Assembly: GCA_013399875.1 (NCBI GenBank)
Contig: VXAZ01008187.1
Location: forward strand, 577 to 64,576
Length of the DNA stretch: 64,000 nt
From: Gymnorhina tibicen
Taxonomy: Eukaryota > Chordata > Aves > Passeriformes > Artamidae
Direction of reading: 5' to 3'
Part shown: positions 58,801-64,000 of the stretch, one piece after another
How the letters are laid out: every line of letters starts with the position of its first letter
Position numbering within the stretch: position 1 is the first letter of the stretch
Translations under genes and position numbers: made by a program
The notes under the pieces: generated by a model
Databases searched by the model: none
What the model saw: only the letters and a program-made list of their open reading frames with translations
What the model was told of the DNA's origin: nothing

Positions 58801-61800
58801 TACTTTGAATCAAATCTGACAATTTATAATTGTTATATTCTTTATGCTAAGAATGCATTAAAAATCCTATTAATGCACAGGAAAAAGGCAAGACATTAAT
58901 CATTATCATATCAGTCCACTAACTATCATAGCTGCACAGTAATAAATAGAAGAATCTCAAACCTAAATCATTCATTGAAAAAAAAAAAAAGTAAAATCTA
59001 GATAGCACTACCTACATACTAACAGTTTTGTTTTCCTTAAAAATGTGCTCAGAAATACAGAACCCAATATATTCCTACAAATTTATTTCATAATATAAAA
59101 TGTCTGCCGACAGCTTCTTCTAATTCTCAGCATCAATTTTCTTTTTCTAATATGCACCACACTTTCAATCACATAGCAGCATGTTTTATGGGACTATACC
59201 TAGCTGTGTATTTAGCTCTAAAATACTTGCAGAGTGTATATGCCTTCAGTCACTGTTCAGCAAAGTTACTAAGTCTTCATCTGCTCTGTATCTGTCCTCA
59301 CAGGTACATACTCCTCATGACTCTATTGTAGCTTTTTGTCTTCTAACTCTTTGGCAAATAAAAATAAATAGAGGCATATTCAACAACTGCAGTTCAGATC
59401 TCACAAAGTGAAAGCATCCCAAAGACATCAGTAATTCCTCCCTTTTCATCAATTTAAAATATAAGAGTTTGGCTAATAATACAAGATGCTTTAGCATTTC
59501 TTATAATAACAATATATAATAATAATATATAATAATAATAATTTGCTCTTGGGTTTTAAGATTTCAGAGATACACAAGCTTTNCATAATAAATAATATCA
59601 GTATGTTTAAATCTGATTTATGCATTTCTCATGCATACTAGGCTTTTCTGAGTACATAGTGGCTGTTTAAAAAACCATCAGAATTCACCTGTGGCTGGTG
59701 TGAAATACTGTGTTTTAATTGGAATACCATTTTTTTTGCTTCTTTTTTCTTTCTTTTTCTTTCTCGCCTGGTGAAAAAACCTATTGTGAGAGAAGGATCA
59801 GGGAGGCCCAGCTTGGCTCTTAGACTTAAGAAGTGGGAAAAAAGAAATGCCAAGCTGGTATTAATAAAAATGCTTCCTATTGGGAATGAATGGTATTGCC
59901 AGGAAAAAAAAAAGAGGGTATTTTGCACTTTGTGTGAGAGAAACAAAGGAAAGAAAAACCAAACTGCTTCATTAAAGTTCTAACATACATACAATTAAAA
60001 AGTTTAAATTTAAAAAGTCAAATGACACATATTCTTGCCTTCCTGTGAAAAGAGAACTATTTCCCACATGGCTGATTATCAGAATACAATGTCATTGTGC
60101 CGAGAGTTAAAAGAGCATCAGCGTAAAAAGAAGATGTCTCCAGATTTTGGAATTCAGAGTATCCAAAGTAAATATCCAGACAGAACACTTATAACTGAAA
60201 TCTGTCACAAAAAGGAATCTTGGTGACTACTAAACAAAAAGTCATAGCATGAAACTATGGTTGTCAGAGATAAGCTACCAATTCAGATGGACAAAACTTC
60301 AGGACAGAAACATACTCTTATTTCAATTTTAGTCTGGGAAAAGTATGATTTTGACTTTCAAGTAATGATGACGTGTCCACGACATAGCTTTTGGATGGGT
60401 TCCTCATTACTACAATTCTGATGGCCTAAAATAAACATAGAAAATAAGCTGTTCATCTCTGTGAGATACATCGTACTCCTCTCTTTCAGAAACTGTAAAT
60501 AAAAAATGCATTTACTTGAGAACACTTTCAGCCTAACAGAACCTTGTAGTAAAGGACTTGAGAGAACTTTCAAACCAGGCATATTGTTATGGTGTTACTG
60601 TGAGAGAACATTCTTGCAGAAGATGGACAAGGAAGGCTGATTCTGTAAGAGAACATTGTTGCAGAAGATGGACAAGGAAGGCTGATTCTACGGAGGTAAA
60701 CTAATTTTCAGATCACATTTATGCACATTTGAAGAATATAAAATTTAGAAACAATTTTTTGGGAAAAAGCTGTATCTAATCCCACAAGCTTCTAAGTATG
60801 ACAGCAGTATTTAAACTGAAGTCCAAGCAGAGCTGCCTTCAAAGAGAAGCAAGTGGCATTACTGGGACAGCAATTATAAATCGCTCCCTACTTCCTAAAT
60901 CAAACTACATTCAAACCAATACCATATTTTGCTACTATTTCCTTAACTAGTACTTATTTCACAGTGGAGAGGACTACACAGAGAACATACTACAACTAAA
61001 AGGGTCTCTTGGAAAATAGCTATAGCATCTGTACCCTGCTAGCAAAGCTCCAAACTGTGGCCAATTTTGCATATAAATCTTTATCATGCTAATTAATATT
61101 AGCATTTTAACAACTATTATAGTGAAGCATAATTTAAAGGGGTATTGTTATGTTGCTGTCATACTTACAGTTTGTGCCAAAGTTAACATACGAGCAAGAC
61201 AAATAAAAATCACATGTGCAGAAGAACATCAGTGATACCACTAAAGCTTCTTATTTGTCTGGTAATCCAAGCATGTAAAGGTTTCCTTTAGACTTCTGTG
61301 AACTCAAATCAATGGTTTCACTATACGAATGACTACTGTTAGTATGTGCAAGCATCTGATAAATTATTTCATTTACACTTTTCTTCTGATTTTCATTAAA
61401 CACAACACATGAGGCTTATGCCCCACAGCAAATATTTTTAATCACACATACAAATTTAGCACTTTTCTGTCTTTAACCTTTTATGGAGCTAACAAGTAAA
61501 GCACAGTTCCAACAAATCTCCAGTTCTGCAGTTAAGTTGACTTAGAGGCTGACTTACACAACAATGCTAGGGGCACGTGATCTACTCAAATTATTTTGAA
61601 GGTCCAACAAAATTCACAGAAGTGCATAAAGCAAATTGTTTTCCCCTTAAGCTACCTTTAAAAAAGCTAGTTTTCTTAACCTAGGTAGTTTAATAATAGG
61701 GTAAAAATGGGATACTTAAGACTTGCAGAGAGAGCACAGAGTAATAACTGATTAAAAAAATGTCTTTTGTCTTTGATACTACTATTTCATTTTGAACCAC

Positions 61801-63259
61801 CAGGCATAACTGCTTTATTTACTGTTCTTAATTATGGAACAATGATATTATAAATTCAACTTTATATTTAATTAACCTCTCTCCACTATAAGTTACAAAA
61901 AAGACAACCTCTCTTATAAGCCTAGAGCTCTACAAGATTCGTATTCTCCAGAAGACAAAATGCATTCATATTTATTTAACTTGGACATACAGCAAACAGA
62001 CTGCCAAAGATTCAAGCTCTGGAAAACATCAGCTAGTCACACAATGTATCCTTATGTCCCAAACCAAGGCAATGAAAGGCATGGATATGGGATGCAAAAG
62101 TAAGCTAGTATATACACTTTACAGACATTTGTCTTACTAAAGACTTACTGAAGAACAATAGCCTCTCTTAATCAAGAGTAAGAAAATAGCCTTATCTCCT
62201 ACCACTAGCCTATTCCTTAGTGTGCAGTCATAAATGAGTATTTAGCTGCCTCATGTAAGGAGAAAAAGAAAAAATAATCTGTTCTTCAGTACAAACATTT
62301 TAATGGGAAAAAAAGGCATGAAAATGTAATAATTCTGACATTAACCAATCATATACTGTCTCTGCTATTTCAGTTCTTCTTCCCCCTACCCTTTCTTACA
62401 CCAGAGACAGCAGAAAAGACAAAGCCGGACAAGACGGAAAAGGAAACAAGATGACAGACAAGCCTCAGGGAAGGAAGATTTGAAGAGGATAAGAGTTCAA
62501 AAGGAAAAAGCAGTGAAGTAGCAGAAGACAAAAACACTGGTAGGCCAAAATCTGAAACCGAATGTATACGGTAAAATAAAATTCAGGATTACTATTCTGT
62601 TCATGAATTCTTGAGGATTCTTTCACATCAGTCTAAGGTGTACTACTACAGAAGGAGCAACACTTAAGAAGTTTTTCATAGTAACAGTTGTCACTAGCCA
62701 CAACAGTTGCAAGAGAGGAACGGTGGAATCAGTCTTGTAGGTCTTCAGTCAACATGACCAGAGTGTACAATGGACCAACACAAACCCTCTGTTCATGCAG
62801 CTCTTTCAAATAATTAACAACTAAAATCAGTCTGGCCCTGCTTTATGAAATGTTAATTTAGCCAAAAATGCTCTAAAGGAAGTATAAGCCTTTTAGAAAT
62901 GTGAGAGTGTGAACAAAAATTCTTATCGATTCAAGGCTACGTATTTTATCAGTTCTGGTGGTCAAAGTTGATGTAGTAAAATCTGTCATGTCTGAAAAAA
63001 GTTCTTTGATAAAGGCAAATTTTTCATCATGCCTTGAAATACACAAAAAAGCTCATAGTTTAAAAAAGCTTATAATTATTTACCAAGAGTTATGTATCAA
63101 AATTGCTTTCAACATATCATCAAAGGACTACAATATAATGACAAAATATTTAAAAAAAAAAAAATCTTACTGTTCTGGTTTATCCAGAAGCTTCAGTTCC
63201 TCCTCTTTTGAAGTCTGATAATATTGCTTGATTTTCTCCAGTTCATCCTTTTGTGCTCT
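1823..63259 (-). CDS. FMN1: FMN1 (formin-1), 3' ten coding exons, 5' part outside window
   Basis: Formin-1 nucleates and elongates unbranched actin filaments through a dimeric FH2 domain, acting in the cytoplasm and at cell junctions. Joining ten minus-strand exons at consensus AG/GT sites gives one open frame of 323 codons plus TGA (972 nt), and every split codon resolves correctly. Numbering residues from the first visible exon: 1-122 are the N-terminal half of FH2, with the signature [18 protein letters not shown] at 92-109; 123-182 continue the core; 183-230 are charged and helical, coiled-coil-like; 231-281 hold the conserved block with VGYFGIKP and [13 protein letters not shown]; 282-323 are the basic tail. 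That C-terminal block resembles mammalian FMN1 more closely than FMN2 as I remember them. FH1 and the N-terminus lie to the right of the window. Identity is very likely; isoform structure cannot be judged. Confidence 0.96.
1868..2928 (-). other. FMN1: FMN1 last intron
   Basis: This 1061-bp phase-0 intron lies between the two tail exons. It begins gtatga and ends with a long pyrimidine tract and aacag. I see no repeat family and no coding potential. Confidence 0.85.
2929..3013 (-). CDS. FMN1: FMN1 exon: basic C-terminal tail, first part
   Basis: This 85-nt exon completes Arg-281 and encodes [18 protein letters not shown] and [10 protein letters not shown] (residues 282-309), ending in phase 0 (CTG|gtatga). 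The acceptor is ctgtgtttcag. It carries the lysine-rich segment just after FH2. In FMN1 and FMN2 this tail is known to bind the KIND domain of Spire actin nucleators through basic residues. That function is from family knowledge; the sequence shows only the conserved basic tail. Confidence 0.94.
5600..6240 (+). repeat. CR1 LINE 3' fragment with internal insertion
   Basis: The segment has typical CR1 3'-end text: gctgagagagctgggcttgt and cagcctggagtacag, then ttaaagggggcttataagaa, then gaagaaggtttttacagtga, then a degraded end near ccttccaacctgac. It is the 3' part of a 5'-truncated LINE in plus orientation, antisense to FMN1. About 150 bp between the GTGAGGG and ACACTGGAACAG landmarks (roughly 5944-6093) has no counterpart in CR1 elements as I know them. 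The 98-codon open stretch inside is LINE remnant, not a gene. Confidence 0.85.
9131..9171. repeat. (CATAT)n pentanucleotide microsatellite
   Basis: This is an imperfect run of CATAT/ATATC units, with four uninterrupted units at its right end. It lies in an intron of FMN1. Simple repeat only. Confidence 0.85.
11402..11545. repeat. 75-bp tandem duplication in FMN1 intron
   Basis: Two adjacent copies start at 11402 and 11477. Both carry the landmarks ttgtagtagaattgcttt, gtgtaaaagattttaagctt and agaaaatc. They differ by a handful of substitutions and small length changes in the T run, so this is an old direct duplication. It lies about 700 bp downstream, in transcript order, of the 150-nt exon. 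Confidence 0.85.
12134..12283 (-). CDS. FMN1: FMN1 exon: end of FH2 (VGYFGIKP ... [13 protein letters not shown])
   Basis: This 150-nt exon completes Cys-231, encodes [20 protein letters not shown] and [20 protein letters not shown], then RESKSISKE (residues 232-280), and ends two bases into Arg-281 (CG|gtaagg). It is the conserved C-terminal segment of FH2 in FMN-type formins. The acceptor is cccttgcag. The in-frame ATG seen upstream in intron sequence is not a start codon. Confidence 0.97.
12284..15410 (-). other. FMN1: FMN1 intron (3.1 kb)
   Basis: This phase-2 intron has an AAAT/AAAC simple repeat at 13880-13925. A stretch from about 14090 to 14790 is somewhat GC-richer than its flanks, but I cannot assign it to a repeat family. 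I see no coding potential. Confidence 0.85.
13880..13925. repeat. (AAAT/AAAC)n simple repeat
   Basis: This is a run of AAAT, AAAC and AAT units, in the same A/C-rich class as several other tracts in the window. Confidence 0.8.
15411..15462 (-). CDS. FMN1: FMN1 exon: 52-nt Lys/Glu-rich helix
   Basis: This small 52-nt exon completes Ala-214, encodes [16 protein letters not shown] (residues 215-230), and ends two bases into Cys-231 (TG|gtaagg). The acceptor is tttcattggcag|CT. It is a highly charged linker helix near the end of FH2. It is too short to detect by open reading frame length alone. The call rests on splice sites, reading phase on both sides, and correspondence with the homologous segment of mammalian FMN1. 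Confidence 0.92.
17805..18180 (-). repeat. Ancient sauropsid LINE relic (CR1-related, tentative)
   Basis: Successive phrases resemble, in order, a widespread interspersed repeat of turtles and other sauropsids: gactggtacagggattcatc, cagcctaatatcctg, ggtttttaacttccacaacc, tgctgtggggcaagtgttct, and tttgttttgaaatgg. The match is degraded and depends on my memory of that family, so the assignment to a CR1-type LINE and its minus orientation are tentative. If right, it is older than the other CR1 copies here. Confidence 0.45.
19926..19955. repeat. Poly(T) tract
   Basis: A run of T (A on the transcript strand) in the 22.9-kb intron. It has no associated retrocopy that I can see. Confidence 0.6.
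20041..20117. repeat. A/C-rich low-complexity tract with (CCAA)n core
   Basis: The block is nearly free of G and T and contains four consecutive CCAA units near 20088-20106. Similar A/C blocks occur at 52364-52461 and 52848-52930. Confidence 0.7.
21071..21613 (-). mobile_element. Solo LTR, avian ERVL-like family
   Basis: Read on the minus strand, the element starts TGTACTGG near 21613. It contains the family landmarks ggatttgtggctaaaacagt, gttgatagcacagg and atgtgatgtcatggtcagca, then tgacccataagtttttctta, and ends with a gtggtgcatagctactgacc-type tail near 21071. I know this LTR family from many bird genomes. No gag, pol or env sequence and no partner LTR lies next to it, so it is a solo LTR left by recombination. 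No target-site duplication is recognisable, which fits an old insertion. It lies in the same orientation as FMN1. Confidence 0.75.
26203..26269. repeat. 24-bp tandem triplicate
   Basis: The units start at 26203, 26227 and 26251, each beginning tgcatgcattaaaca; the third is incomplete. The self-complementary core TGCATGCA recurs every 24 bp. Confidence 0.9.
32231..32635 (-). repeat. CR1 LINE 3' fragment
   Basis: It begins at the CR1 3' terminus in reverse orientation (tcatagaatcacagaatggt). It continues through cctgctgccatggggctggt, gaatttcttcttaacatcta and ctcttctccaggctgaatag. It is truncated at its 5' end near 32635. Open stretches on either strand here are LINE debris. It lies in the same orientation as FMN1. 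Confidence 0.9.
35725..36853 (+). mobile_element. Solo LTR (same ERVL-like family) interrupted by a CR1
   Basis: The left part (about 35725-36090) has the landmarks ctgctggttttagctgg, aaacagtgttgatcacac, acatgacatcatgctcagaa and gcttgtcttcccaagta. The right part (about 36638-36853) resumes with cctgaacacctgctcactga, cttttgctttccctgttaaa and tgtggtgctaagctgcc, then ends accacaaca. Together the two parts make one LTR of the same family as the copy at 21 kb, in the opposite orientation. The 75-codon open stretch in the right part is LTR, not a gene. No internal retroviral genes are present. Confidence 0.8.
36091..36637 (+). repeat. CR1 LINE nested in the LTR
   Basis: CR1 landmarks include ggcactggtgaggccacacc, gtgtccagagaagggcaac, aacaggctgcccagggaagt and cttgatgatttttaagaagt, ending aatgattctatgaa at the usual CR1 3' end. 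The text on both sides is LTR sequence that joins up when the CR1 is removed. The junction shows a shared tatgaa at both borders (about 36088 and 36631), possibly a short target duplication or microhomology. It lies in the same orientation as its host LTR. Confidence 0.85.
38181..38211. repeat. Three tandem AACATATAT(C/T) units
   Basis: Three 10-bp units lie about 130 bp downstream, in transcript order, of the 93-nt exon. Simple repeat. Confidence 0.8.
38339..38431 (-). CDS. FMN1: FMN1 exon: FH2 helical segment ([15 protein letters not shown])
   Basis: This 93-nt exon completes Ala-183, encodes [18 protein letters not shown] and [12 protein letters not shown] (residues 184-213), and leaves one base of Ala-214. 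It forms charged amphipathic helix in the C-terminal half of FH2. The donor is AAG|gtaacc, weaker than the other sites because position +5 is not G. The acceptor is tttttgtag. The flanking introns are the two largest in the window (13.2 kb upstream, 22.9 kb downstream). Confidence 0.95.
38432..51669 (-). other. FMN1: FMN1 intron (13.2 kb)
   Basis: This phase-1 intron holds one degraded CR1 (47480-47777), a short AT-rich tract near 47290-47335, and a small CpG-bearing block at about 49815-49865 in otherwise CpG-poor DNA. A second less AT-rich stretch is at about 50440-50660. I see no coding sequence. The CpG-bearing blocks are unassigned and could be conserved regulatory elements. Confidence 0.8.
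47480..47777 (+). repeat. Degraded CR1 LINE 3' fragment
   Basis: CR1 phrases appear in order: gagaagatggagccagactt, gaagcacaggaaattctcac, agcactggaacaggtgccca and cctccagatgtacattccaa. Internal deletions are evident, for example the loss of bases before gtttccatcc. It is more divergent than the copies at 32 and 36 kb, and its left boundary is uncertain. Confidence 0.75.
51670..51790 (-). CDS. FMN1: FMN1 exon: FH2, PLPEPQDFF block
   Basis: This 121-nt exon starts in phase 0 and ends one base into Ala-183 (GAA G|gtaact). It encodes [19 protein letters not shown], then [21 protein letters not shown] (residues 143-182), running into the helical C-terminal part of FH2. The acceptor's pyrimidine tract is made of five GTTT units on the transcript strand (51793-51812), so a simple repeat sits directly on the splice site. 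Confidence 0.96.
51793..51812. repeat. (AAAC)5 microsatellite forming a splice-acceptor tract
   Basis: Five perfect AAAC units read as GTTT repeats on the transcript strand. They end two bases before the exon start at 51790 and serve as its pyrimidine tract. Confidence 0.95.
52364..52461. repeat. A/C-rich low-complexity tract
   Basis: This block is almost entirely A and C, with AAAC, AACC and CCCCCC runs. Its composition matches the blocks at 20041-20117 and 52848-52930. Confidence 0.75.
52848..52930. repeat. A/C-rich low-complexity tract
   Basis: A run of C/A groups (cccccaaaaacccc, aaccaacaaaacc) passes into an A/G-rich then AAAC-rich tail. It lies about 400 bp from the preceding similar tract. 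Confidence 0.75.
53672..53731 (-). CDS. FMN1: FMN1 exon: FH2 core, short 20-codon exon
   Basis: This 60-nt exon, phase 0 at both ends, encodes [20 protein letters not shown] (residues 123-142), the helix that follows the FH2 signature. The acceptor is ttttcctag|GAT and the donor is AAG|gtaaag. It is a symmetric exon, so skipping would keep the frame but would remove part of the FH2 core and probably abolish function. Confidence 0.95.
53732..56968 (-). other. FMN1: FMN1 intron (3.2 kb)
   Basis: This phase-0 intron has an AT-rich segment near 54000-54100, with repeated AATAATATTA strings, and a minus-strand CR1 (55406-55865). I see nothing else. Confidence 0.85.
55406..55865 (-). repeat. CR1 LINE 3' fragment
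   Basis: It starts at the CR1 3' end in reverse orientation (agaatcacagaatcatttag). It continues through ctctgggcagcccgttccaa, cttgaggctgcttcctctca, cagctgctccttgtaagact and ctccagtacctcaatgtctt, where it is 5'-truncated. It lies in the same orientation as FMN1. Confidence 0.9.
56969..57115 (-). CDS. FMN1: FMN1 exon: FH2 signature motif
   Basis: This 147-nt exon (49 codons, phase 0 at both ends) encodes residues 74-122. It contains [18 protein letters not shown] followed by [19 protein letters not shown]. The GN-x-MN-GGN-RG-A-GF arrangement is the most conserved signature of FH2 domains, in the region that contacts actin. The donor is CGA|gtaagt and the acceptor is ttttccag|GCT. The internal ATG codons here are not translation starts, because the frame runs in from the upstream exon. 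Confidence 0.97.
57116..58566 (-). other. FMN1: FMN1 intron (1.45 kb)
   Basis: This phase-0 intron runs from gtgagt to ttttccag. I see no repeat family and no coding potential. Confidence 0.88.
58567..58696 (-). CDS. FMN1: FMN1 exon: FH2 core, YELSQIPNF block
   Basis: This 130-nt exon starts with one base that completes Gln-30 and then encodes [31 protein letters not shown] and [12 protein letters not shown] (residues 31-73). It ends in phase 0 at a strong donor (AAG|gtgagt). The acceptor has a good pyrimidine tract ending in a run of C (cccccccag). The peptide matches the helical FH2 region shared by FMN1 and FMN2. Confidence 0.96.
59500..59541. repeat. (AAT)n/(TA)n simple repeat
   Basis: Interleaved ATAATA and ATATAATA units form an AT-only tract. 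Confidence 0.85.
60601..60689. repeat. 45-bp tandem duplication
   Basis: The two copies start at 60601 and 60646, each with gagaacatt, then ttgcagaagatggacaagga and aggctgattct. They differ at only about two positions (for example C/G at 60613/60658), so the duplication is recent compared with the surrounding DNA. Confidence 0.95.
63171..63259 (-). CDS. FMN1: FMN1 exon (first visible): N-terminal part of FH2
   Basis: This 89-nt exon begins in phase 0 and ends two bases into a codon (CA|gtaaga). It encodes [15 protein letters not shown], then [14 protein letters not shown], and the start of a Gln completed by the next exon. This charged helical stretch is in the N-terminal half of FH2, ahead of the YELSQIPNF block. 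The acceptor (cactcag) has a poor polypyrimidine tract inside an AT-rich stretch. The donor is followed after six bases by 13 consecutive T on the transcript strand. Skipping it would shift the frame, since 89 is not divisible by 3. Confidence 0.94.
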
Positions 63260-64000
63260 CTGAGTGAATTAATATAAACTAATTAGTTACTAATTAATAA
63301 GAAAATAATAAATTACTACTTTACCTGTTTGCCTGCAAGCAGCAATTGTTTTTTTTTAACTGAGAAACATTTAGACTCTGCAAAAGAGCAACGCTTAAAG
63401 ATCTATGATAAATTCCTTCAGTGCCTTATGTGCCATTTACTACACAGAACCATCCCCAAGAGTCACTCCATGTGCTCAAGAGTATTGTCCAAACACTTCT
63501 TGAACTCTGTCAGGATGATGTTGTGACCACTTCCCCGGGGAGCCTGTTCCAGTGCCCAACCCAGCTCTGGGTGAAGAACCTTTTCCTAATACCTAATCTA
63601 AATGTTCCCTGACATAACTTCAGGCCATTCCCTCGGGTCCTGTCACTGGTCACCACAAAGAGAAGATTGGCGCCTGCCTCTCCTCCTCCCCTCGTGAGGA
63701 AGCTGCAAGCATCTATGAGGTTGTCCCTCAGTCTCCTCCAGGTTGAACAGGCCAAGTGACCTCAGCTGCTCCTTGTATGTCTTCCCCTCAAAGTCCTTCA
63801 GCATCTTCACAGCCCTCCTTCGGATGCACTGTAACACTTTATATCTTTGTTATACTGTGGCACCCAAAACTGCCCCCAGGACTCGAGGTGAGGCCGCCCC
63901 AGTGCAGAGCAGAGCGGGACAATCCCCTCCCTTGCCCGGCTGGCGATGCTGTGCCTGATGCCCCCAAGGACACGCTTGGCCCTCCTGGCTGCCAGGTCAC
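63260..64000 (-). other. FMN1: FMN1 intron, partial at window edge
   Basis: The intron upstream of the first visible exon continues past the window. Its last 60 bases before the acceptor are AT-rich with repeated TAATTA strings (63265-63316). Most of the remainder is a CR1 copy. Confidence 0.8.
63443..64000 (-). repeat. CR1 LINE fragment, relatively well preserved, continues past window
   Basis: Reverse-orientation CR1 landmarks run without large gaps: ccggggagcctgttccagtg, ggccattccctcgggtcctg, ctcctccaggttgaacaggc, gactcgaggtgaggccgccc and gatgctgtgcctgatg, then ggccctcctggctgccaggt at the edge. Minus-strand translation shows pieces of the C-terminal end of the LINE ORF2 protein (LRSLGLFNLEE and VGHWNRLPGEVV), in different frames, so it is broken. 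It is GC-richer and less decayed than the other CR1 copies here. It lies in the same orientation as FMN1. Confidence 0.9.

Larger units (their letters stand above)
58697..63170 (-). other. FMN1: FMN1 intron (4.5 kb)
   Basis: This phase-2 intron holds an AAT/TA simple repeat (59500-59541) with an ambiguous base nearby at 59583, a pyrimidine-rich tract at 59729-59768, a 45-bp tandem duplication (60601-60689), and a purine-rich stretch at about 62400-62545. Short open stretches near 59.7-60.2 kb encode nothing I recognise. Confidence 0.85.

Noticed and set aside
60035..60226. 63-codon plus-strand reading frame with a charged peptide ([12 protein letters not shown])
   Set aside because: No recognised family, no poly(A) tail or other retrocopy sign, and it is short. 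Kept only as a possible target for a protein search.
63510..63958. Overlapping reading frames on both strands at the right edge
   Set aside because: All lie in the CR1 copy. The minus-strand ones are broken pieces of LINE ORF2, and the plus-strand ones are antisense.
1..64000. CRISPR arrays, tRNA or rRNA genes, prokaryotic operons
   Set aside because: No spaced direct-repeat array, no cloverleaf with A/B boxes that I could recognise, and the spliced vertebrate gene and avian retroelements exclude a prokaryotic source.

Overview
The window looks like avian nuclear DNA. It is AT-rich and intron-dominated, with several CR1 LINE fragments of avian type in both orientations, two bird-type ERVL-like solo LTRs, and one vertebrate gene cut into ten GT-AG exons. 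The species cannot be named from the sequence. Two ambiguous bases (806 and 59583) suggest a draft or consensus assembly.

The only gene I can support is the 3' part of FMN1 (formin-1, the limb deformity gene) on the minus strand. Ten coding exons lie, in transcript order, at 63259-63171, 58696-58567, 57115-56969, 53731-53672, 51790-51670, 38431-38339, 15462-15411, 12283-12134, 3013-2929 and 1867-1823. Every junction is AG/GT and all phases agree. The exon lengths sum to 972 nt, giving 323 residues plus TGA. This covers the FH2 actin-nucleating domain and the short basic C-terminal tail that binds Spire proteins in this formin subfamily. The FH1 region and everything N-terminal lie beyond the right edge. 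The 3' UTR runs left from 1822; its end is not certain.

Layout from left to right: 1-1822 is 3' UTR or 3' flank, with an AT-rich imperfect palindrome near 730-805. 1823-15462 holds the last four exons, a CR1 with an internal insertion (5600-6240) and a 75-bp tandem duplication. 15463-38338 is a 22.9-kb intron with an old LINE relic, a minus-strand solo LTR, a minus-strand CR1, and a plus-strand solo LTR split by a CR1. 38339-51790 holds two exons around a 13.2-kb intron with one degraded CR1 and a small CpG-bearing block. 51791-63259 holds the FH2 core exons, one CR1 and several simple repeats. The right end (63443-64000) is a better-preserved minus-strand CR1 that continues past the window.

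From known vertebrate synteny, GREM1 should lie beyond the left edge, tail-to-tail with FMN1. The 3' introns of FMN1 are known to carry limb-bud enhancers for GREM1, so the large low-repeat introns may matter more as regulatory DNA than as FMN1 introns. I found no tRNA, rRNA, CRISPR array, second protein-coding gene, or evidence of a novel coding system.
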